From Litorimonas sp039975855 (lineage in GTDB: Bacteria > Pseudomonadota > Alphaproteobacteria > Caulobacterales > Maricaulaceae): 64,000 nucleotides of DNA. Below are positions 33,807 through 41,738 of this stretch, in pieces. The notes beneath the pieces are model-generated. The model saw only the letters and a program-made list of their open reading frames with translations. It was not told the DNA's origin and did no database searches. Made by a program: the position numbers and the translations under genes. Positions within the stretch are counted from its first letter, which is position 1. The number at the start of each line of letters is the position of its first letter. Location: assembly GCA_039975855.1 (NCBI GenBank), contig JBDWGH010000002.1, positions 310,001-374,000 on the forward strand, given 5' to 3'.

Positions 33807-34952
33807 ATGTCCTACGATCATCCGAATCGCCGCGCTGCCGTCGCCTTGCCCTCAAGGAGTAAAAATGCCTTGCTAGCAGCCAGCTTTTTGCTCCTTGGAT
33901 TTTCACTTCCAGTTGTCGCCGTTACCCTGTTCGGTAACGCAGACGACGCAAGATCAGAGGGATCATTAGCGCTAGCGCCACTACCTCTAACGGAAACACT
34001 TGCTCCGCTTGATGACGAGACTTTGGAAACACCTGACCTTCTGGCGGGAGACGTACCTGAAGGGGTAAACCCGACGGACTCAATTAAAGTCGCGAGCGCC
34101 GGAAACGCATCAGTCCCTAACTCACCGGAACCCAAACGCATTGAGATTACGAAAAGTGTTAGAGCCCTACCGAGAGCTCCAATCGCGGGACTAACGCGGC
34201 AAAGCGCATTCGGCCCTGTACCCTCTAAAGCAGCCGGCAATGCACTTATCGCTTACCGACGACCATATACTCCGCAAGCCGGCAAACAACCGGTATCCCT
34301 AATTTTTGGCGGACTAGGTATAAATCGGTCATTTACTCAGGATGCCATAAAGTCTTTGCCAGCTGATGTAACGCTATCATTCGCTGCCCATAGTGTCGGG
34401 TTGCAAGATTGGGTAAACTCTGCTCGTGAGGACGGCCACGAAGTCCTAATTGAAGTGCCCCTGGACTCGGGGGACTTTAACCAAGCGACAGCAGGAGTGG
34501 ACAGGACACTTCGAGTTTCTTTGCCGCCTTCAGAAAACGGGCGCAGATTAGATTGGATCCTATCGCGGGCGCAAGGTTATGCTGGCTTGATCAATTTCAA
34601 CGGCGACGCTTTTTTAACACGCGCTGATGTGGCCGCGCCATATATGGACCGCCTCTCTCAAACGGGTCTGGGGTTTCTGACAGATGGTTCATTTGAAACT
34701 CCATCCTTACCCGCATTGGCAACTGCTGTTGACCAACCTTTTAAAGCTGGACACGGCCTAATTGATCCAGACCCTATTCCCCAGGTAATCTCCTCACGCC
34801 TGTCTAATCTCGGCCAAACTGCAAAAACCGGGTCCCACCCAGTCGGCGTTGGGTTTGCTTACCCGCAAACATTAGAAGAGGTTCAGGCGTGGATTGCGAC
34901 ATTAGATCGACAAAACTTGCAACTTGCACCCGCGACAGCTGCCCTAAAGTAA
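33807..34952 (+). CDS. Divergent polysaccharide deacetylase family (YibQ-like)
   Basis: 381 residues. One N-terminal membrane segment (20-42), a long Pro/Ser/Glu-rich linker (45-160) and a divergent polysaccharide deacetylase domain (DUF610, about 160-380) with L-S-F-A-A-H and L-I-E-V-P-L. The D-D pair expected at the start of an active domain is G168-G169 here (L-I-F-G-G-L-G), so metal-dependent deacetylation is unlikely. I recall the same G-G in other alphaproteobacteria. It lies between the ctpA pair and rppH, following the conserved order envC-ctpA-yibQ-like-rppH. Its role in envelope maintenance is inferred from context. Confidence 0.87.
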   Translation: MSYDHPNRRAAVALPSRSKNALLAASFLLLGFSLPVVAVTLFGNADDARSEGSLALAPLPLTETLAPLDDETLETPDLLAGDVPEGVNPTDSIKVASAGNASVPNSPEPKRIEITKSVRALPRAPIAGLTRQSAFGPVPSKAAGNALIAYRRPYTPQAGKQPVSLIFGGLGINRSFTQDAIKSLPADVTLSFAAHSVGLQDWVNSAREDGHEVLIEVPLDSGDFNQATAGVDRTLRVSLPPSENGRRLDWILSRAQGYAGLINFNGDAFLTRADVAAPYMDRLSQTGLGFLTDGSFETPSLPALATAVDQPFKAGHGLIDPDPIPQVISSRLSNLGQTAKTGSHPVGVGFAYPQTLEEVQAWIATLDRQNLQLAPATAALK

Positions 34953-34955
34953 ATC

Positions 34956-35450
34956 ATGAAACACAGAAAATCTGACTATCGTCGCAATGTCGGCATCGCG
35001 ATATTTAACCAACGAGGACAAATTTGGCTAGGAAAACGCTTTAACGAGAGTGGCCCTTACATTTGGCAATGTCCGCAGGGCGGAATTGATAAGGGCGAAC
35101 GTCCTAAAGCCGCTGCAAAACGTGAATTGTTTGAAGAAACAGGCCTACGCGCCGACAATATGGACTATCTCGGCACTATCAAGGAATGGCTTTACTATGA
35201 TTTCACACCAGAAATGTTGGCGCACAAGCGTAAGCGTTTCAAAACTCTGGGCCAACGCCAGCGATGGTATGCCTTTCGGTATGATGGAGATGGATCAGAT
35301 GTAAATCTGACAGCCCACGGCCCGCAGGAGTTTTCTGAATGGCGGTGGGCCGATCTCGATGGTATTGCGGAGACCGTGGTGCCATTTAAGCGCCCCGTCT
35401 ATGAACGGTTAATCATCGAATTTGCACCCTTCGCAAAGCCCGTGGCTTAG
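34956..35450 (+). CDS. rppH: RNA pyrophosphohydrolase RppH
   Basis: 164 residues. The Nudix box G-G-I-D-K-G-E followed by R-E-L-F-E-E-T-G is complete at about 43-65, and the N-terminal Y-R-x-N-V-G-I and W-Q-C-P-Q-G-G contexts are those of RppH. It removes pyrophosphate from the 5' end of mRNA and starts decay by RNase E. It starts three bases after the preceding stop, so expression is coupled. Confidence 0.95.
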   Translation: MKHRKSDYRRNVGIAIFNQRGQIWLGKRFNESGPYIWQCPQGGIDKGERPKAAAKRELFEETGLRADNMDYLGTIKEWLYYDFTPEMLAHKRKRFKTLGQRQRWYAFRYDGDGSDVNLTAHGPQEFSEWRWADLDGIAETVVPFKRPVYERLIIEFAPFAKPVA

Positions 35451-35464
35451 CCTAGACGCAAGCA

Positions 35465-36823
35465 ATGGCTGACTCCTCAGGAAATTCCAAAAACGCACTT
35501 ATGTTCGTTTTGATCACAGTAATGATCAACTCGATCGGGTTTGGAATCATGATCCCAGTTCTGCCGGATTTGATCAAAGAATTAACTGGCTTAGAAAATC
35601 ATCAAGCCGTCAAACATAGCGGATTACTAACCCTCGTCTTCGCTGTCTTTCAGTTCATATGCATGCCCATCGTTGGCGGACTATCAGATAGGTTCGGTCG
35701 CCGGCCTATCATGCTGACGTCTCTTGCAGGGCTCGCCGTTGATTTCTTCCTCATGGCGCTCGCGCCGACAATATTATTTCTTTACATCGGACGCGCACTC
35801 TCAGGTATATTTGGGGCAACGTTCTCGACCGCGAATGCTTATGTCGCCGACGTCAGTCCTCCCGAGAAACGAGCCCAAAACTTTGGACTTATCGGTGCGA
35901 GCTTCGGCGTCGGATTTCTTTTGGGACCGGTAATAGGTGGAATTCTTGGTGAATATGGTACGCGGGTCCCCTTCTACGCTGCCGGCGTTATCTCGCTCAT
36001 CAATGTCATCTATGGCCTCATTTTCCTTCCAGAAACTTTAGCAAAATCAAAAAGACGCTCATTCGATATCAAGCGCTCTAATCCGGTTGGCTCAGTCCTC
36101 GCGCTAGGCCGCATTAAGGGCGTGAAAAGTTTGATCTTTGTACTTTTCATTCTAGCCGTTGCCCACACTGTTTATCCAACGACCTATGCGTTCTCGACAA
36201 TAGAAGGCTTGGGTTGGAGTTCAGGCGATGTAGGTTTCTCCTTAGGTGCGTTCGCCATTGCTTCGATGATTGTTCAAGGCGGGCTAATCCGCGTTATTAT
36301 TCCAAAAATTGGACTCTTCTGGGCGGGTTTCATCGGCATAACTTCTGCAGTTATAGGTTACACGATGATGGGCAGTGCTGATGCGGGATGGATTATTTAC
36401 GCCGCCGGGCCCATGGCGGCGCTAGCTGGCCTCTATGGTCCTGCCCTAACTAATATGATGAGCAGCCGTGTGTCTGAGTCTGAACAAGGGGAGCTTCAAG
36501 GTGCAATCGGCGCGGCACAAGGCCTGGCGCTTATGGCAGGTCCGATGGCGATGACAGGTATGTTTGGATTGTTTGGAGACACGGCCAACCGCGCGGATCG
36601 TCAAATGCAGGCATTTCCTGACAATCTCATTGGAGTTTTTCAATTCCTAGCAGGTAACCCAGATATCCCATATGTACCGGGCTCGCCCTTCTTGTTGGCT
36701 GGTGGTTTATCTTTGATGGCTTTGGTGACTTTTATTTTGGTAACAAACAAGTCCGATAGAGATGCTAGATACGAACCTAGCAATGCTCCTGTTGAAGACA
36801 TTCAAGATGATAATATCGCATAA
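35465..36823 (+). CDS. MFS drug transporter, TetA-like
   Basis: 452 residues with twelve predicted membrane segments. The loop 2-3 motif G-G-L-S-D-R-F-G-R-R-P is complete at about 76-86, and motif C-like G-P-V-I-G-G lies in helix 5. The pattern and length fit the TCR/Tet subfamily of proton antiporters, but substrate cannot be inferred. The last helix is preceded by a loop of about 35 residues (N-R-A-D-R-Q to P-G-S-P-F). The sulfotransferase gene starts within its last 17 bases. Confidence 0.88.
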   Translation: MADSSGNSKNALMFVLITVMINSIGFGIMIPVLPDLIKELTGLENHQAVKHSGLLTLVFAVFQFICMPIVGGLSDRFGRRPIMLTSLAGLAVDFFLMALAPTILFLYIGRALSGIFGATFSTANAYVADVSPPEKRAQNFGLIGASFGVGFLLGPVIGGILGEYGTRVPFYAAGVISLINVIYGLIFLPETLAKSKRRSFDIKRSNPVGSVLALGRIKGVKSLIFVLFILAVAHTVYPTTYAFSTIEGLGWSSGDVGFSLGAFAIASMIVQGGLIRVIIPKIGLFWAGFIGITSAVIGYTMMGSADAGWIIYAAGPMAALAGLYGPALTNMMSSRVSESEQGELQGAIGAAQGLALMAGPMAMTGMFGLFGDTANRADRQMQAFPDNLIGVFQFLAGNPDIPYVPGSPFLLAGGLSLMALVTFILVTNKSDRDARYEPSNAPVEDIQDDNIA

Positions 36824-37388
36824 ATTCAGAACGGTTTTCATTCACGTCCATCGAACAGGCGGAACAACGATTGAAAATCTACTTAGCGGAAGTGACCGAA
36901 ACGCAGTCATCCATTCAAACCAGCACGCAAATGCAACAGGAAGTGCGGTCAAACTTTTAGATAAACACGGAAGTTATTTCGCATTCGGTTTTGTTCGAAA
37001 CCCTTGGGAACGATTGCTATCTTGGTACCATCTTTTGAACCGCGGGGTGTCCGAGACCCCTATTGACGATACAACGCGAAGAAAATTCCATAACTTTTTG
37101 ACAGGTTTGGCTAGACGAAGTCAACATGACGACTCTTTTCACCTTAACCAGCTCGATTATTTTACAGATCAAACAGGACGGCTGAGAGTCGACAGAATTG
37201 GAAGGTTTGAAAATTTTGCTGAAGACCTTGAGGGTATTTTTCGTACCATAGGGTGTGAGTTTAGTGATCCCCCAATATTCAACGTCACATTTCCAAAAGC
37301 CTATCAAAGTTATTATTCTACTGAGGCGAAAGACTTAGTCGCGAATGCTTGCAGAGATGATATTTCGAGATTTGGCTATCGTTTCTAA
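36807..37388 (+). CDS. Sulfotransferase family protein
   Basis: 193 residues from ATG 36807, which overlaps the end of the MFS gene by 17 bases. F-I-H-V-H-R-T-G-G-T-T-I at about 10-21 is the PAPS 5'-phosphosulfate loop, although the common Lys is an Arg. F-V-R-N-P-W-E-R-L-L-S-W-Y is the 3'-phosphate-binding motif with Arg and Ser. It is short, in the range of minimal bacterial Sulfotransfer_2 members. It should move sulfate from PAPS to a carbohydrate or other hydroxyl; substrate unknown. Base composition looks lower in G+C than the neighbours, which hints at transfer. Its stop overlaps the convergent phosphoesterase stop. Confidence 0.82.
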   Translation: MIISHKFRTVFIHVHRTGGTTIENLLSGSDRNAVIHSNQHANATGSAVKLLDKHGSYFAFGFVRNPWERLLSWYHLLNRGVSETPIDDTTRRKFHNFLTGLARRSQHDDSFHLNQLDYFTDQTGRLRVDRIGRFENFAEDLEGIFRTIGCEFSDPPIFNVTFPKAYQSYYSTEAKDLVANACRDDISRFGYRF

Positions 37389-38248
37389 CGCGCGGATGTC
37401 AGTGTTATCAAAACAATCTCTGGCGGAGCTCTAAAACGAATTGGGAGTATGGATGTACCGACGCCCGCGCTGACGAACATGTCCACACCTCCAATTTCCG
37501 AAAAACCATAACTATATTCAGGTCCTAAAGTGATCGCATTTACCCGCCTGCCAATGATCGGGAGGTTGACCTGTCCACCATGAGTGTGACCTGACAATGC
37601 CAGAATGGTATCAGGCCGAAATGTTTGCCAGGCGTCGGGCGAGTGAGTGATCGCGATTGGTTTTGCGGTATTTGAACAGCCCTCAAAGGCAATTGGGTCG
37701 GGTGAACTCGTCCACTGATCTGCCAGTCCAACAATGCAGAGGCTTTCAAATGAAGCTGCCTGATTTTCAATTACCGTAACCCCAGCATTCTCCAAAAGTG
37801 TATGCATTTTTTTTGCATCCCACCAAGCGTCGTGATTGCCGATTGTTGCAAAGGTTGGAGCCGATATATGCTTGAGATAGCTTACGCCGATCTCTAGTTT
37901 TTTATTGAATTCAGCGGAACGATTTTCGGCTTTCTCATGACCCGAAACGAAATCGCCAGGCAGCAAAACTATGTCAGGGTTTTGAGCATTCACGACATCG
38001 ACAATGTCTAAAACTCGGCTCGGCGGGACATGCAAACCATTGATATGTAGATCCGTTAGCAGAGCAATGCGGATTTTTGGCCCAGTGTATTTCGGCGACG
38101 AAAATTCAACCTGCCGTATTTTCAGTTGGGACGGCTCTATCAGAAGGCCATATACCAAAAGCATCAGACCGAAGCCGGACAACCAAAGTAAAAAATTTAG
38201 AAACCGAGCTAACACTACGCTTAAATCAAACAGGTTTAAGGCGCTCAT
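37385..38248 (-). CDS. Membrane-anchored metallophosphoesterase
   Basis: 287 residues from ATG 38248; the frame is open further upstream inside the MOSC gene. Two hydrophobic N-terminal stretches (about 8-40) anchor it. All calcineurin-type metal motifs are present: T-D-L-H, P-G-D-F-V-S-G, G-N-H-D, the I-T-H-S-P-D histidine, and S-G-H-T-H-G-G-Q. It is closest by look to YkuE/YaeI-type phosphodiesterases. Substrate unknown. It overlaps the upstream MOSC gene by 23 bases, so coupling is likely. Confidence 0.9.
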   Translation of the reverse strand: MSALNLFDLSVVLARFLNFLLWLSGFGLMLLVYGLLIEPSQLKIRQVEFSSPKYTGPKIRIALLTDLHINGLHVPPSRVLDIVDVVNAQNPDIVLLPGDFVSGHEKAENRSAEFNKKLEIGVSYLKHISAPTFATIGNHDAWWDAKKMHTLLENAGVTVIENQAASFESLCIVGLADQWTSSPDPIAFEGCSNTAKPIAITHSPDAWQTFRPDTILALSGHTHGGQVNLPIIGRRVNAITLGPEYSYGFSEIGGVDMFVSAGVGTSILPIRFRAPPEIVLITLTSAR

Positions 38249-38801
38249 GTGGGTCAGGTGCGGTGATAATGTGGATTTCATCCCCTGCTCTAACTTTGCC
38301 ACTGGCCAAAACAATTCCCATCACGCCAGATTGGGGAAAGATCGCTCCATCATCATGCTTAGCGATACATGCTTTCATTAAACCCGGAGCAATTTCGTTG
38401 AGATATTTGCAAGGGTTACGAAGTCCCGTGATTTCGATGATGGCATCCCCAATTTGTAATCTCGTCCCCCTCGGAAGGTTAAGAATATCAATATCTCGTG
38501 TTGTAATATTCTCTCCCATCTGCCCCGGCTCTACATCCAAACCTAGCGCTTCAACCTGCTCGAAAAGTTCGGAATGCATGAGATGTACCTGGCGCAAGTT
38601 TGGCGCATCAGGGTTTTTGCGTTTGTCATAACGATGCTGAATTTTGGTTCCAGCATGCGCATCTCCTTCAACACCATATCCTGCAATCAGTGCGATACTG
38701 TCACGAATAGGTTTAGTGATGTTGTGATTGGCATCCGAAGCGACAGCGATAACAGTTGGGTTTGGCATAACTCGCTTTAGCGCAGGAAGTTTCTGGGTCA
38801 A
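38226..38801 (-). CDS. MOSC-domain protein
   Basis: 191 residues; ATG 38768 (M-P-N-P-T-V-I) is an alternative that drops 11 residues. The MOSC fold shows G-V-E-G-D-A-H-A-G, H-L-M-H-S-E-L-F, G-Q-M-G-E-N-I-T-T and the conserved Cys131 in R-N-P-C-K. Related to YiiM and the C-terminal domain of Mo-cofactor sulfurase; role in sulfur or molybdenum chemistry is by family only. It follows atpC but is separated by a terminator. Confidence 0.88.
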   Translation of the reverse strand: MTQKLPALKRVMPNPTVIAVASDANHNITKPIRDSIALIAGYGVEGDAHAGTKIQHRYDKRKNPDAPNLRQVHLMHSELFEQVEALGLDVEPGQMGENITTRDIDILNLPRGTRLQIGDAIIEITGLRNPCKYLNEIAPGLMKACIAKHDDGAIFPQSGVMGIVLASGKVRAGDEIHIITAPDPHERLKPV

Positions 38802-38836
38802 AACGAAAGCGGCCCCTTACCGGAGTAAGAGGCCGC
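38800..38836 (-). terminator. Terminator of the atpHAGDC operon
   Basis: A hairpin with stem GCGGCC / GGCCGC and, inside one mismatch, CTTAC / GTAAG closed by a four-base loop (38809-38836). Read on the minus strand it is followed by TTTCGTTTT. It separates atpC from the MOSC gene. Confidence 0.85.
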
Positions 38837-38861
38837 CAAACCACTCAATTTTCGAAGAAAT

Positions 38862-39251
38862 TTACGCCGCGAGTATCGCGCGTAATCCGTCAAGGTTTTG
38901 GCTGGCCGCCAATGCAGCGTCACCCGTCAAATTTGGTAGGTTGGCTTCAACAGAGACGATTTGCGCTTCGATGTCAGCTTTATCCAAAGAGTCCATCGGA
39001 ATTGCGCGTTCGGCCAGGACAGTCAATCCAGACGGCGTTACATCTGCAAACCCGCCCTGAACAAAAAACTTGGTCTCTGTACCGTTTTCATAAACCGTGA
39101 TCGTTCCAGTCCGGATAGCCGCCATTAGAGGGCTATGGTTCGGCATCACGCCCAGATCGCCTTCTGTTCCTGGAATGTCGACCTGATCAACATCACCGGA
39201 ATAGAGTTCGCGCTCTGGAGAGACGAGAGAGAATTGGAGCGTGTCAGCCAT
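38862..39251 (-). CDS. atpC: ATP synthase F1 epsilon subunit
   Basis: 129 residues. The beta-sandwich (1-85) shows L-V-S-P-E-R-E-L-Y-S-G and I-P-G-T-E-G-D-L-G-V-M-P-N-H-S-P. The C-terminal helical hairpin is short. It contacts gamma and the c-ring and regulates hydrolysis. Last gene of the operon, six bases after atpD. Confidence 0.97.
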   Translation of the reverse strand: MADTLQFSLVSPERELYSGDVDQVDIPGTEGDLGVMPNHSPLMAAIRTGTITVYENGTETKFFVQGGFADVTPSGLTVLAERAIPMDSLDKADIEAQIVSVEANLPNLTGDAALAASQNLDGLRAILAA

Positions 39252-39257
39252 TGTCTG

Positions 39258-40778
39258 TTACGCGGCTTCCGCAGCCATTTTGGCTGCTTTTTCTAGGACG
39301 TCGTCAATCCCGCCAACCATATAGAAAGCTTGCTCTGGCAAGTGATCATACTCGCCTTCAACCAATCCTTTGAAGGATTTGATTGTGTCTGCAAGTGGAA
39401 CCTGGATACCTGGGGAACCAGTAAAGATCTCAGCAACATCGAAAGGCTGTGAGAGGAACTTCTCAACTTTACGCGCACGAGAAACGGTCATTTTATCTTC
39501 TTCAGACAGCTCGTCCATACCGAGGATCGCGATGATGTCCTGAAGCGCTTTATAACGCTGAAGGATTTCTTGAACGCGGCGAGCCACTTGATAGTGATCA
39601 TCACCAACAGTCCGTGGTTCCAAAATACGTGATGTGGAGTCGAGCGGATCAACGGCTGGGTAAATACCCTTCTCGGAAATCGCACGGTTAAGAACAGTTG
39701 TAGCATCCAAGTGAGCAAATGATGTCGCTGGCGCTGGGTCAGTCAAGTCATCGGCCGGAACGTAGATAGCCTGAACAGACGTAATTGAACCCTTATTCGT
39801 CGATGTAATGCGTTCCTGCATTTGGCCCATTTCTGTAGCCAATGTTGGCTGATAGCCCACGGCAGAAGGAATACGACCAAGAAGCGCTGACACTTCTGAG
39901 CCGGCTTGTGTAAAGCGGAAAATGTTATCGACGAAGAACAAAACGTCCTTGCCTTCTTCATCACGGAAATACTCAGCCTGTGACAGACCTGTCAAAGCAA
40001 CCCGAGCGCGCGCTCCTGGAGGCTCGTTCATCTGGCCATAAACCAATGTTGCGCGGCTTTCGCCGTCGAGGTTGATCACGTTAGATTCGATCATCTCGTG
40101 GTATAGGTCGTTTCCTTCACGAGTACGCTCTCCGACACCCGCAAACACAGAGTAACCACCAAAGAGTTTCGCGATGTTGTTGATGAGTTCCATAATCAAA
40201 ACGGTTTTACCAACACCGGCACCGCCGAAGAGACCGATTTTACCGCCTTTTGAATATGGGCAAAGCAGATCAATAACCTTGATACCCGTAACAAGAACTT
40301 CGGTCTCTGTCGCCTGATCAACAAAAGCTGGTGCTTCTTTGTGAATTGGCGCCATCACCTTTGTCTTCACCGGACCACGATCGTCAATTGGCTCCCCAAC
40401 AACGTTCATGATGCGTCCGAGTGTCTCTGGTCCAACAGGAACCGTAATCGGTGCACCCAAATCCGTAACGTCTTGACCGCGAACCAGACCTTCTGTGGCG
40501 TCCATCGCGATAGTACGAACTGTGTTTTGTCCGAGATGCTGTGCAACTTCGAGAACCAAACGGTTGCCGTTATTGTCAGTTTCCAACGCATTCAGAATGG
40601 ACGGCAAAACACCGCCTTCGAACTCCACATCAACAACCGCACCAATAACCTGGCTGATACGGCCAGCAGTCATTTTGGTTGCAACGGTTTTTTTCTTAGC
40701 GGCTGGCTTTCGCTTCGCGGCGGGTTTCTTTGCAGCAGGCTTTTTTGCCGCCGTCTTTTTTGCAGGTGCTTTTGCCAT
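39258..40778 (-). CDS. atpD: ATP synthase F1 beta subunit with Lys/Ala/Pro-rich extension
   Basis: 506 residues. The catalytic beta core begins near residue 37 (A-G-R-I-S-Q-V-I-G-A-V-V-D). P-loop G-G-A-G-V-G-K-T, the catalytic G-E-R-T-R-E-G-N-D motif and the L-F-F-V-D-N-I-F-R Walker B are complete. The first 35 residues are a Lys/Ala/Pro-rich basic extension absent from most beta subunits; I recall similar extensions in Caulobacter relatives. Order within the operon is atpH-A-G-D-C, with F0 genes elsewhere as is normal in alphaproteobacteria. Confidence 0.97.
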   Translation of the reverse strand: MAKAPAKKTAAKKPAAKKPAAKRKPAAKKKTVATKMTAGRISQVIGAVVDVEFEGGVLPSILNALETDNNGNRLVLEVAQHLGQNTVRTIAMDATEGLVRGQDVTDLGAPITVPVGPETLGRIMNVVGEPIDDRGPVKTKVMAPIHKEAPAFVDQATETEVLVTGIKVIDLLCPYSKGGKIGLFGGAGVGKTVLIMELINNIAKLFGGYSVFAGVGERTREGNDLYHEMIESNVINLDGESRATLVYGQMNEPPGARARVALTGLSQAEYFRDEEGKDVLFFVDNIFRFTQAGSEVSALLGRIPSAVGYQPTLATEMGQMQERITSTNKGSITSVQAIYVPADDLTDPAPATSFAHLDATTVLNRAISEKGIYPAVDPLDSTSRILEPRTVGDDHYQVARRVQEILQRYKALQDIIAILGMDELSEEDKMTVSRARKVEKFLSQPFDVAEIFTGSPGIQVPLADTIKSFKGLVEGEYDHLPEQAFYMVGGIDDVLEKAAKMAAEAA

Positions 40779-40805
40779 GAGTAAGTTCCTCTAGCCTCTT
40801 AAATC

Positions 40806-41726
40806 TTACAGCGCTTCTGCGCCGGAAATAATTTCGATCAATTCAGACGTGATTTGCGCCTGACGTGTGCGGTTGAATGTCATCGTTAGTTTGTCGATCA
40901 TGTCGCCTGCGTTTCGCGTCGCATTATCCATGGCCGTCATTTTGGAGCCCATCTCACCGGCTTGGTTTTCAAGCAGGGCCGAGAAAATTTGAGTGTTGAT
41001 ATTGCGCGGCAACAAGACACGTAAAATACCAGCCTCATCGGGCTCATAAGTGTAAATTGATCCCTCAAGGTCAGGCGCAAAAACACTGTCCGCAGCAGGT
41101 TCGCTGGGCGCATCATCTTCGGCACCGAGTGCTGCCATTGCAGGTATCAAGGTATTGGAAACAGCATCTTGCTGCATAACATTGACGAACTGAGAATAGA
41201 TTAGTTTACAAACATCAAAATCGCCTGCTTCAAACATCGTTGTGATTTTCTCACCAATGCCTTGTGCGATCCCTGCATGTAATTTCCGCTCTTCTTTCAA
41301 AGATACATATTCAACGATTTGATCTTCATAAAGGCGGTTCAGTTGATCATAACCTTTTTTACCAATCAGGTAGAGTTTCACTGTTTTTCCAGCTCGCTCT
41401 AAAGCAACGATTTCTTCGCGGGCCTTTCGAACAATATTCGTGTTGAAGCCACCGCACAAACCACGGTCAGCGGTCGCAACAACAAGAAGGACTTTATCCG
41501 ACTTACCGTTACCGACCAGCAGCTCTGGGCCACCTGCCGTGTCCGACATGGAATTCGCGAGGTTGATGATGATGGAATTCAACCGGTCTGAATACGGACG
41601 TGATGCCTCGGCAGCCTCTTGCGCTTTACGCAACTTCGCTGCGGCAACCATCTGCATGGCTTTCGTGATCTTCTGCGTATTTTTAACGCTACCGATCCGG
41701 TTTTTTAGCTCTTTCAAAGACGCCAT
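40806..41726 (-). CDS. atpG: ATP synthase F1 gamma subunit
   Basis: 306 residues. N-terminal helix M-A-S-L-K-E-L-K-N-R-I-G-S-V-K-N-T-Q-K-I-T-K (in two helical turns) and C-terminal R-N-A-G-D-M-I-D-K-L-T with R-Q-A-Q-I-T-S-E-L-I-E-I-I-S-G-A-E-A-L are the coiled-coil rotor. A Pro/Ala/Asp-rich insert near 200-220 makes it slightly longer than usual. Second-to-third in the operon, between atpA and atpD. Confidence 0.97.
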   Translation of the reverse strand: MASLKELKNRIGSVKNTQKITKAMQMVAAAKLRKAQEAAEASRPYSDRLNSIIINLANSMSDTAGGPELLVGNGKSDKVLLVVATADRGLCGGFNTNIVRKAREEIVALERAGKTVKLYLIGKKGYDQLNRLYEDQIVEYVSLKEERKLHAGIAQGIGEKITTMFEAGDFDVCKLIYSQFVNVMQQDAVSNTLIPAMAALGAEDDAPSEPAADSVFAPDLEGSIYTYEPDEAGILRVLLPRNINTQIFSALLENQAGEMGSKMTAMDNATRNAGDMIDKLTMTFNRTRQAQITSELIEIISGAEAL

Positions 41727-41738
41727 GAGACGAGTTCC

